Shown: positions 23,233 to 31,968, counted from the first letter of the stretch. The stretch: DNA of 61,022 nucleotides from JAHITU01 sp964486155 (GCA_964486155.1 CAZAKQ010000003.1:1-61022); one strand, 5' to 3'. Numbers and translations: made by a program. Notes: a model not told the origin generated them from the sequence alone.

Positions 23233-24144
23233 TTATTTTTTCTTTTTTAATATTTCAATTCCTTTTTTTATAATTGGACGCATATCATCATAAAATTCTA
23301 AATCTTTTAATTCTCCTAAGTGAAACCATCTTATGTCGTCAATTACTTTAGAACTTTTTTGATTTTTATCTAAATCTAAATCAGAAAATTTACTTTTAGC
23401 TAAATAAAATGTACTTTTTCTTCTAACATAACCATCTTCAGTATGATTAGTAACATATTCATGCTTTCCTAATTTATTTTCAATTTCTATATCTAAACCT
23501 AATTTATTTTTAGCTTTTCTTATCACACATTTTTCTATAGATTCATCTTCCTCTTTTTTTCCTTTTACTAGAGACCAATACCCAAAAATATTATGAGTTA
23601 AAGCTACTAAAATACTTTCGTTATGAATAGAATAAACCATTGCCCCTCCTAGTTCATGAATCACCATGTCTTTTTTATTTACTTCTTTTTTTCTAGATTC
23701 ACTCGTTTCGTGTTTTTGCGGTTCTCCTAATTCTTTATAAATAGTTCCCATTACTCCACTTATGAATCTACCACTGTTCTCACCTCCAAAAGCCTTAGAT
23801 AATTCAATGGCTTCGTTTATGGCTACTTTAGGAGGAACTTCCTTTCTGTCAGAATATAATAATTCACAAATCCCTATTCTTAAAATATTTCTATCAATTA
23901 CTGGGATTTTTTCAATAGGCCATTGAGGAGCAGCTTTTTGAATAATATTATCTAAATCTTTTTGCTTCTCAAAAACACAATTTATTACCTTTTGAGCAAA
24001 ACTAGGAATTTTGTCTGTTTGAGCAAAATCTTCAACATTCTTTAAAAGAATATTTTGAATATCTTCTTTATGATTGTCTTTTCTAACATCCCATTCAAAA
24101 AGAGATTGTAAAACTATTGATCTTAATAAATGTCTTTCTAACAT
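23233..24144 (-). CDS. nusB: NusB fused to a degenerate Nudix domain
   Basis: A 303-aa protein from the ATG at 24144. The frame is open for 15 more codons, but those lie inside the L32 terminator hairpin. Residues 1-140 are NusB, the RNA-binding antitermination factor (RSIVLQSLFEWD, then PVIDRNILRIGICELLY and AINEAIELSKAFGGENSGRFISGVM). Residues from about 160 to the end look like a Nudix fold (MVIHELGGAMVYS, then GKKEEDESIEKCVIRKAKNKLGL). In that box the catalytic EExG pair is replaced by NKLG, so hydrolase activity is doubtful. It lies between rpmF and rnc. Confidence 0.85.
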   Translation of the reverse strand: MLERHLLRSIVLQSLFEWDVRKDNHKEDIQNILLKNVEDFAQTDKIPSFAQKVINCVFEKQKDLDNIIQKAAPQWPIEKIPVIDRNILRIGICELLYSDRKEVPPKVAINEAIELSKAFGGENSGRFISGVMGTIYKELGEPQKHETSESRKKEVNKKDMVIHELGGAMVYSIHNESILVALTHNIFGYWSLVKGKKEEDESIEKCVIRKAKNKLGLDIEIENKLGKHEYVTNHTEDGYVRRKSTFYLAKSKFSDLDLDKNQKSSKVIDDIRWFHLGELKDLEFYDDMRPIIKKGIEILKKKK

Positions 24145-24165
24145 ATTTTTATAAATATAAATTAA

Positions 24166-24219
24166 AAACACCTCTGGGAAAGCAGTCATTCATTCGTAAA
24201 AGCTTTTCAGGAGGTGTTT
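24166..24219 (-). terminator. Terminator or attenuator between rpmF and nusB
   Basis: Arms aaacacctc/gaggtgttt with an inner structure; the minus strand continues into ttttaattt. It covers the possible upstream start of nusB and supports the ATG at 24144. Confidence 0.65.
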
Positions 24220-24243
24220 GTAATTAAATTACAACTAACAAAT

Positions 24244-24546
24244 TTATTTAGTTTTTTTAGATAATTTTCTAGGATCTAAAGCTTTAACTTCTTCTTCCTT
24301 GTCTTTAGCATTAGGGTCTATTCCTAGAGACTTCATTTTAGCAATTTTTCTTTCATTCTTTTTAGCTATTTTAGCATTCATATCTATAACTTGTCTATCT
24401 TGATAAGTTCCACAAGTATCACACATTCTATGTCGTAAATGAAAAGCTTCGCATTTTTTACAACGCGATAATCTTGGAGATTTTATTCCGTGATGGGAAC
24501 GACGGCTCCTTGTTTTTCCACTTGTTATTCTCATTCTTGATGACAT
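24244..24546 (-). CDS. rpmF: 50S ribosomal protein L32, extended
   Basis: A 100-aa protein. The first 60 residues are L32: the basic start with KTRSRRSHHGIKSP, and a zinc site CKKC...CDTCG. About 40 lysine-rich residues follow (AKIAKKNERKIAKMKSLG), longer than the usual 55-60 aa protein. An alternative start is Met5. A TATAAT box ends 10 nt before the ATG, leaving almost no leader. First gene of rpmF-nusB-rnc. Confidence 0.92.
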   Translation of the reverse strand: MSSRMRITSGKTRSRRSHHGIKSPRLSRCKKCEAFHLRHRMCDTCGTYQDRQVIDMNAKIAKKNERKIAKMKSLGIDPNAKDKEEEVKALDPRKLSKKTK

Positions 24547-24584
24547 ATAGTTTTGAATTATATACTATTTTATAAAAAAAGCAA

Positions 24585-25154
24585 TTAATTATTTTGTATA
24601 ATATCTTCTATATTTTTAATTATTTCATCATAATTTACCCTATTTAAGTTAGTAGTATTTACATTTATTATTTCTCCTTCTATATCTAAAGTTTCCATAT
24701 ACCCTCTTTTTAAAGAATCCTTAATTTCATCATACATATTTTCTTCACAATGTCCGGGATGTCTAAAATTTAAAGCTGTTCTTTTTTTAAATCTTTTTGC
24801 TAACCTATTTTTTTCAGCTGTTAAATTAATCTGGATCGGAATAAAATCAATATTTTTTTTAATTTTTTTAATTTTTTCTGCATCTAGTTGAGGTACAAAA
24901 TTTCCATCTATAACTAAAGGTTTATAATCTTTTAATATTATTTCAATAAAATAATATAAAATAGAATAAGCAATTCCTCCTATTTTTAAAGATTTTTGAC
25001 GATCTCCCCAACCTAATTCTTCAAATAATAATTCTTTTATGAAATCTTTACTGATAAACGGAATAGACATATTTTGAGAAATCTTTCTTCCAATAGTAGT
25101 TTTACCTGAACCCGCTGGTCCGATCATAATTATTAGAATAGGTTTTTTTTGCAT
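24585..25154 (-). CDS. P-loop kinase-like protein (AAA_33 type)
   Basis: A 189-aa protein with Walker A GPAGSGKTT near residue 13, a lid-like arginine region (RLAKRFKKR) and a DGNF motif after the hydrophobic strand LVIDGN. This fits the small kinase-like group that includes shikimate, gluconate and zeta-toxin-like kinases; the substrate cannot be read from the sequence. No antitoxin partner is adjacent. It stands between rpmF and the divergent dnaE. Confidence 0.7.
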   Translation of the reverse strand: MQKKPILIIMIGPAGSGKTTIGRKISQNMSIPFISKDFIKELLFEELGWGDRQKSLKIGGIAYSILYYFIEIILKDYKPLVIDGNFVPQLDAEKIKKIKKNIDFIPIQINLTAEKNRLAKRFKKRTALNFRHPGHCEENMYDEIKDSLKRGYMETLDIEGEIINVNTTNLNRVNYDEIIKNIEDIIQNN

Positions 25155-25267
25155 AATTATAAATTAACTAAATATTAAACATTTAATCATAATAAATAAA
25201 ATTTTCTTTTCAGATTTTTCTTTAATTATTTTATTAATATTTTATTTCATAATTTAAACTCTTATTA

Positions 25268-25273
25268 TATAAT
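25268..25273 (+). promoter_or_regulatory. Leaderless -10 box of dnaE
   Basis: TATAAT ends 6 nt before the dnaE ATG at 25280, so the predicted transcript starts at the start codon. Confidence 0.6.
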
Positions 25274-25279
25274 AACATT

Positions 25280-28200
25280 ATGTCTAAGTTTTCACACCTT
25301 CATATTCATAGTCATTTTAGTCTTTTGAATGCTTTACCTAAAACAAAAGAATTGGTTTCTCGTGCTAAAGAATTAGAAATGTCTGCTCTAGCGATAACTG
25401 ATAATGGAAATATGTATGGCACAATTGAATTTTATCAAGAGTGTTTAAAACAAGAAATCAAACCTATCTTAGGAGTTGATTTTTATACTGCTTTAAAAAC
25501 TCGTCATGACAAAAGACCTGGGATAGATAATCGTAGTAATCGTTTAATTTTGTTAGCCAAAAATGAACAGGGTTATAAAAATTTAATTAAATTAGTAACT
25601 AAATCTTATTTAGAAGGTTTTTATTATCGTCCTAGAATTGATCGTGAATTAATCCAAAAATATAAAGAAGGCTTACTTTGCATAATGCCTCATTTTAGTG
25701 GAGAATCTTCTAAAGCTCTTCAATATGGAGATATTGAAAAAGCAAAAGAAGTTACAGATTGGTATCGAAAAATTTTTTCTGATTTCTATTTGGAAATCAC
25801 TCATCATCCAGAAATTGAAGGACAAGTTGAACTTAAAGAAAAAATTATAGATTTTGCTAAAAAAGAAAATTTAGATTTAGTGGCTTGCCAAGATGTTTAT
25901 TACATGAATCCTGATGACAAAAAAGCTCGAGATATTTTAATGTCAATTCAAAGTTCTAATACTAAATTTAGAAATGAAAAAGAAGATTTTTCTTTTATAG
26001 ATGAAATAACAGCTCAAAAATATTTTAAAGACACCCCAGAAGCAATTGAAAATATTCAAAAGATCGTAGATAAATGTAATATTGAATTAGATGTTGATAG
26101 TTGGTATTTCCCTGATATTGAAATTCCAAAAGGAGAAGATTATAATTCTCAACTTCGCAAAACTACTTATGCTGGAATAGAAAAAAGAGGTTTTACAAAA
26201 ACTAAAGAAATTGAAGAAAGGATTGAATATGAACTAAAAATTATTAAAGATAAAGGTTATTCATCATATTTTTTGATAATTGCTGATTTAATTCAATATG
26301 CTAGATCTGTAGGAATTTTGACTAATACTAGAGGTTCAGCAGCAGGATCTCTTGTTTCCTATTTAAATTTTATTACTAAAGTAGATCCTCTTAAATTAAA
26401 ACTTCCTTTTGAACGATTTATGAATCCTGGACGTCCCGGAATTCCTGATATTGATGTCGATATTGCTGATATTCGTCGAGATGATGTAATTGATTACATG
26501 AGAAAAAAATATGGGAATAAAGCTGTCGCTCAAATAGGAACTTTTGGAACTATGGCAGCTCGCGGATCTGTAAGAGATGTGACTAGAGCTTTAGGTTTTC
26601 CTTATGAACTAGGAGATAAAATTGCTAAATTAATTCCAATGGGCTCTCAAGGTTTCCCAATGACAATCGCCCGAGCTCTAGATATGGAAAAAGATTTGGA
26701 AAAATTACATAAAAATGATAAAGATGTTCAAGAAATAATTAAATACGCTCAAAAAATTGAAGGGTGTGCGAGACATATTTCTACTCATGCTGCTGGAGTT
26801 TTAATTTCTCCAACTCGAGTAGACGATTATACTCCTGTACAACAGGATAAAGACGGAAAAATTATTACTCAATATGATATGTATACTGGAGGTCGCGATG
26901 GAGTAGTTAATTTACCTAAATTTGATATTTTAGGAATTAAAAATTTATCTATTTTAGCTAATGCTATAAAATTAGCAAAAAAATTAAAAGGAGTAGAAGT
27001 TGATTTAGATAATATAGATTTAGAAGACAAAAAAACCTACGATATGTTAGCTCGAGGAGAAACCATGGGAACTTTCCAATTGAATGGACAAGGAATGACT
27101 CAGTATTTAAAAGAGTTGGAACCTCAAACTATTTGGGATATTATGGCAATGGTAGCTCTGTATCGTCCTGGACCAATAGCTTTTATCCCTGATTATATTA
27201 AAAGAAAAAATAATCCTAAATTAGTAACTTATTTACATCCTGAATTAAAAGATATTTTAGAACCAACTTACGGAATTATCATTTATCAAGATGATGTCAT
27301 GATGATTGCTGTAAATTTAGCCGGTTATACTTGGGCGGAAGCTGACAAATTCCGAAAAGCCATGGGAAAGAAAATTCCTGAAATGATGGCTGAACAACAT
27401 GATAAATTTTTCAAAGGTTGTTTAGAACATGGATTAGAGAAAAAAACTGTTAAAAAATTATGGGAGACTATTGAAACTTTTGCTGCTTATGGATTTAATA
27501 AAGCCCATTCTGCAAGTTATGGACGAATAGCTTATGAGACATCATATATGAAGGCTAACTTCCCTATTGAATATATGACTGCTTTGTTAATGGCTGATTC
27601 TGGTGACACAGATAAAGTTTCTGAAATAATCACAGAGTGTAAAAGATTAGGAATTGAAGTTCTTCCTCCTGATATAAATGAATCTTTTACAGATTTTACT
27701 ATTATTAAAAATGAAGAAACTGGTAATGAAGCTATTCGTTTTGGACTACAAACTATTAAAAATTTTGGAGAAGGAGTAGCTAATGAAGTAATTCAAGAAC
27801 GAAAGAAAAATGGAAAATTTAAATCGCTAGTAGATTTTTTGGAAAGAATTCAAGGAAGAAATATGAACAAAAAATCTCTAGAAGCTTTGACTATGTGTGG
27901 AGCTATGGATAAATTAGGCGAAAGAAAACAGATTATAGAAAATATGTATGAATTATTACAATACTCTAAAGATTTTGCCTCTAAACCAGAAGGTCAAGAT
28001 TCTTTATTTGGAGAGGATGTTAGTGTTTCTGAAATTACTCTTGAAAAAACTGAGCCAGCTACTATGGAACAAAAATTAATTTGGGAGAAAGAATTATTAG
28101 GTTTATATATTTCGGGACATCCTTTAGATAAATTTTCTAAACAATTATCAAAAAATCAAACTAATTTAATTAAAGTTAAAAAAGAATCTTTAGAAGGACT

Positions 28201-28444
28201 AACTACAGTAGTGGCTGGAATTGTAGAAGAATGCAAACCTATCTTAACCAAAAAAGGTGACAAAATGGCTTTTGTTCGGTTGTCTGATTTTAGCGGATCT
28301 TTAGAAGTGGTGGTTTTCCCAAAAGTTTACACAGAATTTGCTGACCTATTAGAAGAAGAAAAATGTATTATGATAAAAGGAAAAATTTCTAAAAGGAATG
28401 ACGAAACATCATTACTCGCTGAAAAAATAAAAGAACTTAAATAA
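25280..28444 (+). CDS. dnaE: DNA polymerase III alpha subunit
   Basis: The replicative polymerase; 1054 aa, at the short end for DnaE. In order: PHP domain (HLHIHSHFSLLN), the polymerase palm with GIPDIDVDIAD giving the catalytic aspartates and KFDILGIKNL for the third, the fingers and clamp-binding region, helix-hairpin-helix motifs (NKKSLEALTMCGAMD), and a C-terminal OB fold (VVAGIVEECKPILTKKGDKMAFVRL). In the PHP domain the usual TDHGNM reads TDNGNM, so this metal site may be lost. No Shine-Dalgarno. Confidence 0.96.
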   Translation: MSKFSHLHIHSHFSLLNALPKTKELVSRAKELEMSALAITDNGNMYGTIEFYQECLKQEIKPILGVDFYTALKTRHDKRPGIDNRSNRLILLAKNEQGYKNLIKLVTKSYLEGFYYRPRIDRELIQKYKEGLLCIMPHFSGESSKALQYGDIEKAKEVTDWYRKIFSDFYLEITHHPEIEGQVELKEKIIDFAKKENLDLVACQDVYYMNPDDKKARDILMSIQSSNTKFRNEKEDFSFIDEITAQKYFKDTPEAIENIQKIVDKCNIELDVDSWYFPDIEIPKGEDYNSQLRKTTYAGIEKRGFTKTKEIEERIEYELKIIKDKGYSSYFLIIADLIQYARSVGILTNTRGSAAGSLVSYLNFITKVDPLKLKLPFERFMNPGRPGIPDIDVDIADIRRDDVIDYMRKKYGNKAVAQIGTFGTMAARGSVRDVTRALGFPYELGDKIAKLIPMGSQGFPMTIARALDMEKDLEKLHKNDKDVQEIIKYAQKIEGCARHISTHAAGVLISPTRVDDYTPVQQDKDGKIITQYDMYTGGRDGVVNLPKFDILGIKNLSILANAIKLAKKLKGVEVDLDNIDLEDKKTYDMLARGETMGTFQLNGQGMTQYLKELEPQTIWDIMAMVALYRPGPIAFIPDYIKRKNNPKLVTYLHPELKDILEPTYGIIIYQDDVMMIAVNLAGYTWAEADKFRKAMGKKIPEMMAEQHDKFFKGCLEHGLEKKTVKKLWETIETFAAYGFNKAHSASYGRIAYETSYMKANFPIEYMTALLMADSGDTDKVSEIITECKRLGIEVLPPDINESFTDFTIIKNEETGNEAIRFGLQTIKNFGEGVANEVIQERKKNGKFKSLVDFLERIQGRNMNKKSLEALTMCGAMDKLGERKQIIENMYELLQYSKDFASKPEGQDSLFGEDVSVSEITLEKTEPATMEQKLIWEKELLGLYISGHPLDKFSKQLSKNQTNLIKVKKESLEGLTTVVAGIVEECKPILTKKGDKMAFVRLSDFSGSLEVVVFPKVYTEFADLLEEEKCIMIKGKISKRNDETSLLAEKIKELK

Positions 28445-28498
28445 ATTCAAAACCAACGAACTTCATCGTCAGTCTTGGAAAAATGTTTGAACTTTTGA

Positions 28499-28588
28499 GG
28501 TCCGACTCCGCCAGCTGGCGGATTAACTAAAATAACCGTAATCTTTAGCTAATTGTTCTATCTTATCAATGCCGAAGTCGTACCTCTT
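28499..28588 (-). repeat. MITE-like repeat, inverted copy 3
   Basis: A minus-strand copy of the 702-791 element. About 49 bases around ctaaagattacggttatttt and the GC palindrome (28507-28522) are identical to copy 1, while the distal half has diverged. It lies just past the dnaE stop. Confidence 0.75.
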
Positions 28589-28655
28589 TTTTTAAAACTC
28601 AAAATATTTCCCCTCACTTCCTCGAACTTCTTCTGATTTTATAGTTATTTAAAAC

Positions 28656-28685
28656 TCAACTATTCCAGTTAACTGGAATAGTTGA
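28656..28685. repeat. 30-bp perfect palindrome centred on GTTAAC
   Basis: Arms tcaactattccagtt/aactggaatagttga. Its 26-bp core is identical to the one at 12470-12495. On the minus strand it lies immediately past the stop of the membrane Nudix gene and could act as a terminator. Confidence 0.75.
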
Positions 28686-28689
28686 TTTT

Positions 28690-29523
28690 CTATTTTTCTA
28701 AATATTTTTTAACTTCATTAAGTAAATTTTGAGATTCTTTAAAAGTAATAGTACTTAAAGCTTCAGAATAATTTAACCATTTTATTTGTTTTATTTCATG
28801 CTTAAATTCATTTGTTATTTTTTTATTAGTATCCGAAACAAATCCAATGAAATATTTTACTTGTTTATCATGTTTTTTACCATCTTTTTCAAAAGAATAA
28901 AATTCAAAAAACTCTTTCTCATTTTCTAATTTTATATTTTTAATTCCAGTTTCTTCGTAAAGTTCTCTTTTAGCAGTATCTAAATCATTTTCGTTTGTTT
29001 TTTTGTGACCTTTGGGAAAAGCCCAGTGACCTCCTTTGTGTAAAACTACTAGAAATAAATCTTCTTTTGTATCTTCTGAAAACACAGGTATTACTCCAAT
29101 TGATTTGTCTTTAATTTTTTTATTTATCGCTTTATCAATAAAAAGATAAATCAAATTAACAACCAATACTGCTATAAAAATTATTCCTGATTGTATTAAA
29201 AAAAAGAGAATTGCAAATCCTTCTGCTTCACCTTGAAAAACAATAAATACCCAAGGGAATAACAAAATGCTTCCAAATAGAACATATGATAAAGGAATAA
29301 GAAGACTTTTACCATAACTTACAAAATCACGATTTTTATGCTGATAGAGTAGACACGTTAAAATAATAAAAATAGGAAACACCCATGAATAAATAAAACC
29401 AATTATATCAAATAATGAAAAAGCAAATCCAGATTTAAAAAATCTTTCTGTAATCACCAACAAGGTAAATAATATTACGAAAACACCATTTACAATTAGT
29501 ATTTTATTAATTAATTCTTTCAT
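28690..29523 (-). CDS. Membrane-anchored Nudix hydrolase
   Basis: A 277-aa protein. Four hydrophobic segments (about residues 6-24, 32-56, 72-96 and 104-128) are followed by a cytosolic Nudix domain with an intact box: G-HKKTN-E-NDLDTAK-REL-YEE-TGI (around residues 170-192) after HWAFPKG. Nudix enzymes hydrolyse nucleoside diphosphate-linked compounds; the substrate here is unknown. Tethering a Nudix domain to a multi-pass membrane part is unusual and suggests a lipid-linked or membrane-near substrate. Confidence 0.85.
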   Translation of the reverse strand: MKELINKILIVNGVFVILFTLLVITERFFKSGFAFSLFDIIGFIYSWVFPIFIILTCLLYQHKNRDFVSYGKSLLIPLSYVLFGSILLFPWVFIVFQGEAEGFAILFFLIQSGIIFIAVLVVNLIYLFIDKAINKKIKDKSIGVIPVFSEDTKEDLFLVVLHKGGHWAFPKGHKKTNENDLDTAKRELYEETGIKNIKLENEKEFFEFYSFEKDGKKHDKQVKYFIGFVSDTNKKITNEFKHEIKQIKWLNYSEALSTITFKESQNLLNEVKKYLEK

Positions 29524-29727
29524 ACACTTTTATTATTTATTTGTTAATATAATTTTCGTGTTTTTGATATTATTTGGAATGGATAATTCTAAAATAAATT
29601 TAATAGATAATAACCTTTTACATCCTCCAATTGTATCCATTCAGTATACTGTTTACTTATCTCACTATTAATTTTTTTTAAAATTTATCCTTTTCAAAAA
29701 TTTATGCTCATTTTCAAAAGTTTATGC

Positions 29728-30168
29728 TCATTCTTGTTTTGAATGCCTATAGCATTCATTTTTCCAGGATTCTGTTTTGATCATATCGCAAATGGAAGAA
29801 TCTTTAATAGTTATTGCAACATTAATCAAGCAAGAATCAATAAGCTTGTTTACATCATTAGAGATTAATCCGGAAACCATTACCATATTTTGACAAATAT
29901 TGGGATCTTTTTTCCCTGCTGCTGTGCCAATAATGCAGGCATTTTTTAATTCTTTGTTCTTAATATTTTGACAGATGTCCAAATCTTTTTTCTCGAAAGC
30001 AATCTTAGTATAACAGCTTGAAACACAAGAAGCGCAATCGGAAAAAATTCTTTCTTTAATGCTATTTTTGCAAGAGGCAAAGGGATCATTTAATATATGG
30101 AAACTAAATCCAATTATCGATATAACTACTATAATTACTAAAATAAATACTATTTTTTTATTTTTCAT
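29728..30168 (-). CDS. Exported cysteine-rich protein, unknown
   Basis: A 146-aa protein with an N-terminal membrane or signal segment (residues 5-24), then repeated cysteine units of the form DICQNIKNKELKNAC, PNICQNM and SSICDMIKTESWKNEC, about 30-40 residues apart. With ten or so cysteines it is probably disulfide-bonded outside the cell. No family recognised. A gap of about 200 bp on the 5' side, to the Nudix membrane protein at 29523, holds no gene. Confidence 0.65.
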   Translation of the reverse strand: MKNKKIVFILVIIVVISIIGFSFHILNDPFASCKNSIKERIFSDCASCVSSCYTKIAFEKKDLDICQNIKNKELKNACIIGTAAGKKDPNICQNMVMVSGLISNDVNKLIDSCLINVAITIKDSSICDMIKTESWKNECYRHSKQE

Positions 30169-30198
30169 TTTTTCATTATACCATGTTCAAAAAATTTC

Positions 30199-30222
30199 AA
30201 CACCTCAAGTCGTTGAGGTGTT
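30199..30222 (-). terminator. Hairpin after the STAS-like gene, duplicated at 31421
   Basis: aacacctcaa-gtcg-ttgaggtgtt. This hairpin and its flank (ttcagct, then gctat) recur at 31421-31444, so a terminator-bearing segment has been copied. Confidence 0.65.
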
Positions 30223-30241
30223 CAGCTCCTTTATAGCTATG

Positions 30242-30544
30242 TTAAGCAAAAATATTATCTAACTTAATATTTGAAACTGGTTCTTTTTTAATTGCCATAG
30301 ACCGAGCTACAATTTCAAACATTTTTGAAATATCTTCGTTTGTGTTTTCAAATATTAAATATTTATTTTTCTTAACTTTATATTCTTCTTTTAATTTTAA
30401 AAATTCATGAGCAGCAGATCTAGAAATAAAGTCAACGTTAGAAAAATCTAAAACAACAGAATTGTCTTTTGCTTTTTCTATCTCTTTTTGATAATCTCTT
30501 ATCAAATCACGAGAACTTAAGATTTTTCTTTTTATTTTTATCAT
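30242..30544 (-). CDS. STAS-like domain protein (DUF4325-like)
   Basis: A 100-aa protein with the core VVLDFSNVDFISRSAAHEFL, which resembles the phosphorylatable loop of anti-anti-sigma STAS domains and the DUF4325 family. It lies 24 bp after a HATPase gene on the same strand, an arrangement like partner-switching pairs in which an ATPase kinase and a STAS protein act on each other. No sigma factor is nearby. The family call is moderate. Confidence 0.7.
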   Translation of the reverse strand: MIKIKRKILSSRDLIRDYQKEIEKAKDNSVVLDFSNVDFISRSAAHEFLKLKEEYKVKKNKYLIFENTNEDISKMFEIVARSMAIKKEPVSNIKLDNIFA

Positions 30545-30568
30545 AATGTTTATGTTTATATAATAATA

Positions 30569-31387
30569 CTATTCTACAAAATTATAAAAGTCAATTTTTG
30601 ATTCAGGAAGAGGAATACGATAAGAAATAACAACTCCTTCCCAATTAATAGGAAATTGAGAAATTGTTTCCATTTTTGAATTAGCAAAATAAAATGCTTC
30701 TCCTGATATTAAAACAAATTCTCCCAACATCCCTTTAGTCACAAGTTCCTTTGAAGTTCTTAAACCATAACCTCTTTCTTCTCCTTTTGTACTATTCCCC
30801 TTAAATACTTCTTTTATAGAATCTATGTCTGATAAATCTATATTTTGATGATCTTTATAATTTTTAGAAAAACCTTTCCCTGTATCTACAATACAGATTT
30901 CTAATACTTTTTTATTAGGATAATATTGTAGTAAAGTATAACCAAAATCTTCTCCGCTATGTTCAAATATGTTTGTTATCAACTCACTCAAAGGTAATAA
31001 ATATGAATTTCTATTACCCTCTTGTTTTTTTGGTAAAAATTGAAATAGTTTTTGAAAAAATAAATTTTTGAAATCTTCTCTATCTTCTATATTATCATTT
31101 TTTAATTTAATTATAGGTGTATAAGTTTTATTTAGTAATCTAGAAATTCTTTTAAAAGAATTTTTATTATCGATTCCATTTGGGAATCTTACTGTTTTTA
31201 AATAATCTGAAATATTTGAAGATATATTTTTATAATCAGAATTATTTTTATCAATATAAGCAGAAATAGGTAATAATAGAATAGGTTCTATCCAATTAAT
31301 CTTAGAAAAATCAAAACAATCCGTTTCCTTAAAATTTTTAAAAATATCTATAAAAGAAATTAATTGTTTTTTTGTTAAAGGGTTCAT
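30569..31387 (-). CDS. HATPase-domain protein (GHKL ATP-binding)
   Basis: A 272-aa protein. The first 130 residues match nothing I know. The C-terminal half has a GHKL fold: N box ELITNIFEHSG, G1 box DTGKGF and G2-like ERGYGLRTSKELV. There is no His-phosphoacceptor domain, so it resembles an anti-sigma-type kinase more than a sensor histidine kinase. It is followed by a STAS-like gene and preceded by a membrane HTH gene. The TATAAT box (31395-31400) ends 7 nt before the ATG, so it is probably leaderless. Confidence 0.78.
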   Translation of the reverse strand: MNPLTKKQLISFIDIFKNFKETDCFDFSKINWIEPILLLPISAYIDKNNSDYKNISSNISDYLKTVRFPNGIDNKNSFKRISRLLNKTYTPIIKLKNDNIEDREDFKNLFFQKLFQFLPKKQEGNRNSYLLPLSELITNIFEHSGEDFGYTLLQYYPNKKVLEICIVDTGKGFSKNYKDHQNIDLSDIDSIKEVFKGNSTKGEERGYGLRTSKELVTKGMLGEFVLISGEAFYFANSKMETISQFPINWEGVVISYRIPLPESKIDFYNFVE

Positions 31388-31420
31388 TAATAAAATTATA
31401 TCATATTTTAAAAAACTACC

Positions 31421-31444
31421 AACACCTCAAGTCGTTGAGGTGTT
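31421..31444 (-). terminator. Hairpin after the membrane HTH gene
   Basis: Identical to the hairpin at 30199-30222 (aacacctcaa-gtcg-ttgaggtgtt). It ends the HTH transcript ahead of the HATPase promoter. Confidence 0.65.
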
Positions 31445-31458
31445 CAGCTTTTTGATGG

Positions 31459-31764
31459 CTATATTACTTGATAATACACAGATTGACCAACTGTGCCGAT
31501 TTGTTTAATTTTTCCTTCTTTTTCTAACTGATCAAGATATCTTTCTGCAGTTGCGTTAGATACATTACATAGTTCTTCTATATCATTATTCGTTATCTTT
31601 TCGTTATCGTTTAAAAATTCTAGAATTTTAGATTTATTTTCAATTTTGGCTTCTGCTTGTTTTGAAAGAATATTTTTCTTTCCTCTTCCTCCTTTTTGCA
31701 TACTAAAATAACTTCCAATAATAATTCCTGCTATTCCTATTATAATTAAAATTGTGTAGTTCAT
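31459..31764 (-). CDS. Membrane-anchored winged-helix protein
   Basis: A 101-aa protein with one membrane segment (residues 4-20), a basic linker, and a C-terminal winged HTH of the DeoR/MarR-like kind (ILEFLNDNEKITNNDIEELCNVSNATAERYLDQLEKEGKIKQIG). A DNA-binding domain held at the membrane suggests a one-component sensor, or a protein-binding use of the HTH fold. TACAAT lies 7 nt before the ATG. It precedes the HATPase/STAS-like pair but has its own terminator. Confidence 0.7.
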   Translation of the reverse strand: MNYTILIIIGIAGIIIGSYFSMQKGGRGKKNILSKQAEAKIENKSKILEFLNDNEKITNNDIEELCNVSNATAERYLDQLEKEGKIKQIGTVGQSVYYQVI

Positions 31765-31825
31765 ATAAATTATTGTAACATATCTGATTGAGTTTTTACT
31801 ATAAGTTGATATAATCCAAGTTATT

Positions 31826-31900
31826 GGCCCTATCGTCTAATGGTTAGGACGCAAGCTTCTCAAGCTTGTAATCCGGGTTCGACTCCCGGTAGGGTCACCA
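31826..31900 (+). tRNA. tRNA-Glu (anticodon CTC)
   Basis: Acceptor GGCCCTA/TAGGGTC with one G-T pair, anticodon loop TTCTCAA with anticodon CTC, T-arm CCGGG-TTCGACT-CCCGG, discriminator A at 31897. CCA (31898-31900) appears to be encoded, unlike the other tRNAs here. Its last 19 bases (31880-31898) recur downstream. Confidence 0.95.
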
Positions 31901-31932
31901 AATCCTGTTTTTCTATATATTTATCCGTCTTG

Positions 31933-31968
31933 ACACAAAAAACCAAAGCATGTTTCGGTTTTTTGTGT
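31933..31968 (+). terminator. Terminator after tRNA-Glu
   Basis: The acacaaaaaacc/ggttttttgtgt hairpin is followed by five T. It separates the tRNA from the 301-aa gene. Confidence 0.75.

Noticed and set aside
24585..25154. Zeta-toxin of a toxin-antitoxin pair
   Set aside because: The P-loop kinase fold fits, but there is no small antitoxin gene next to it and no specific zeta motif was recognised.
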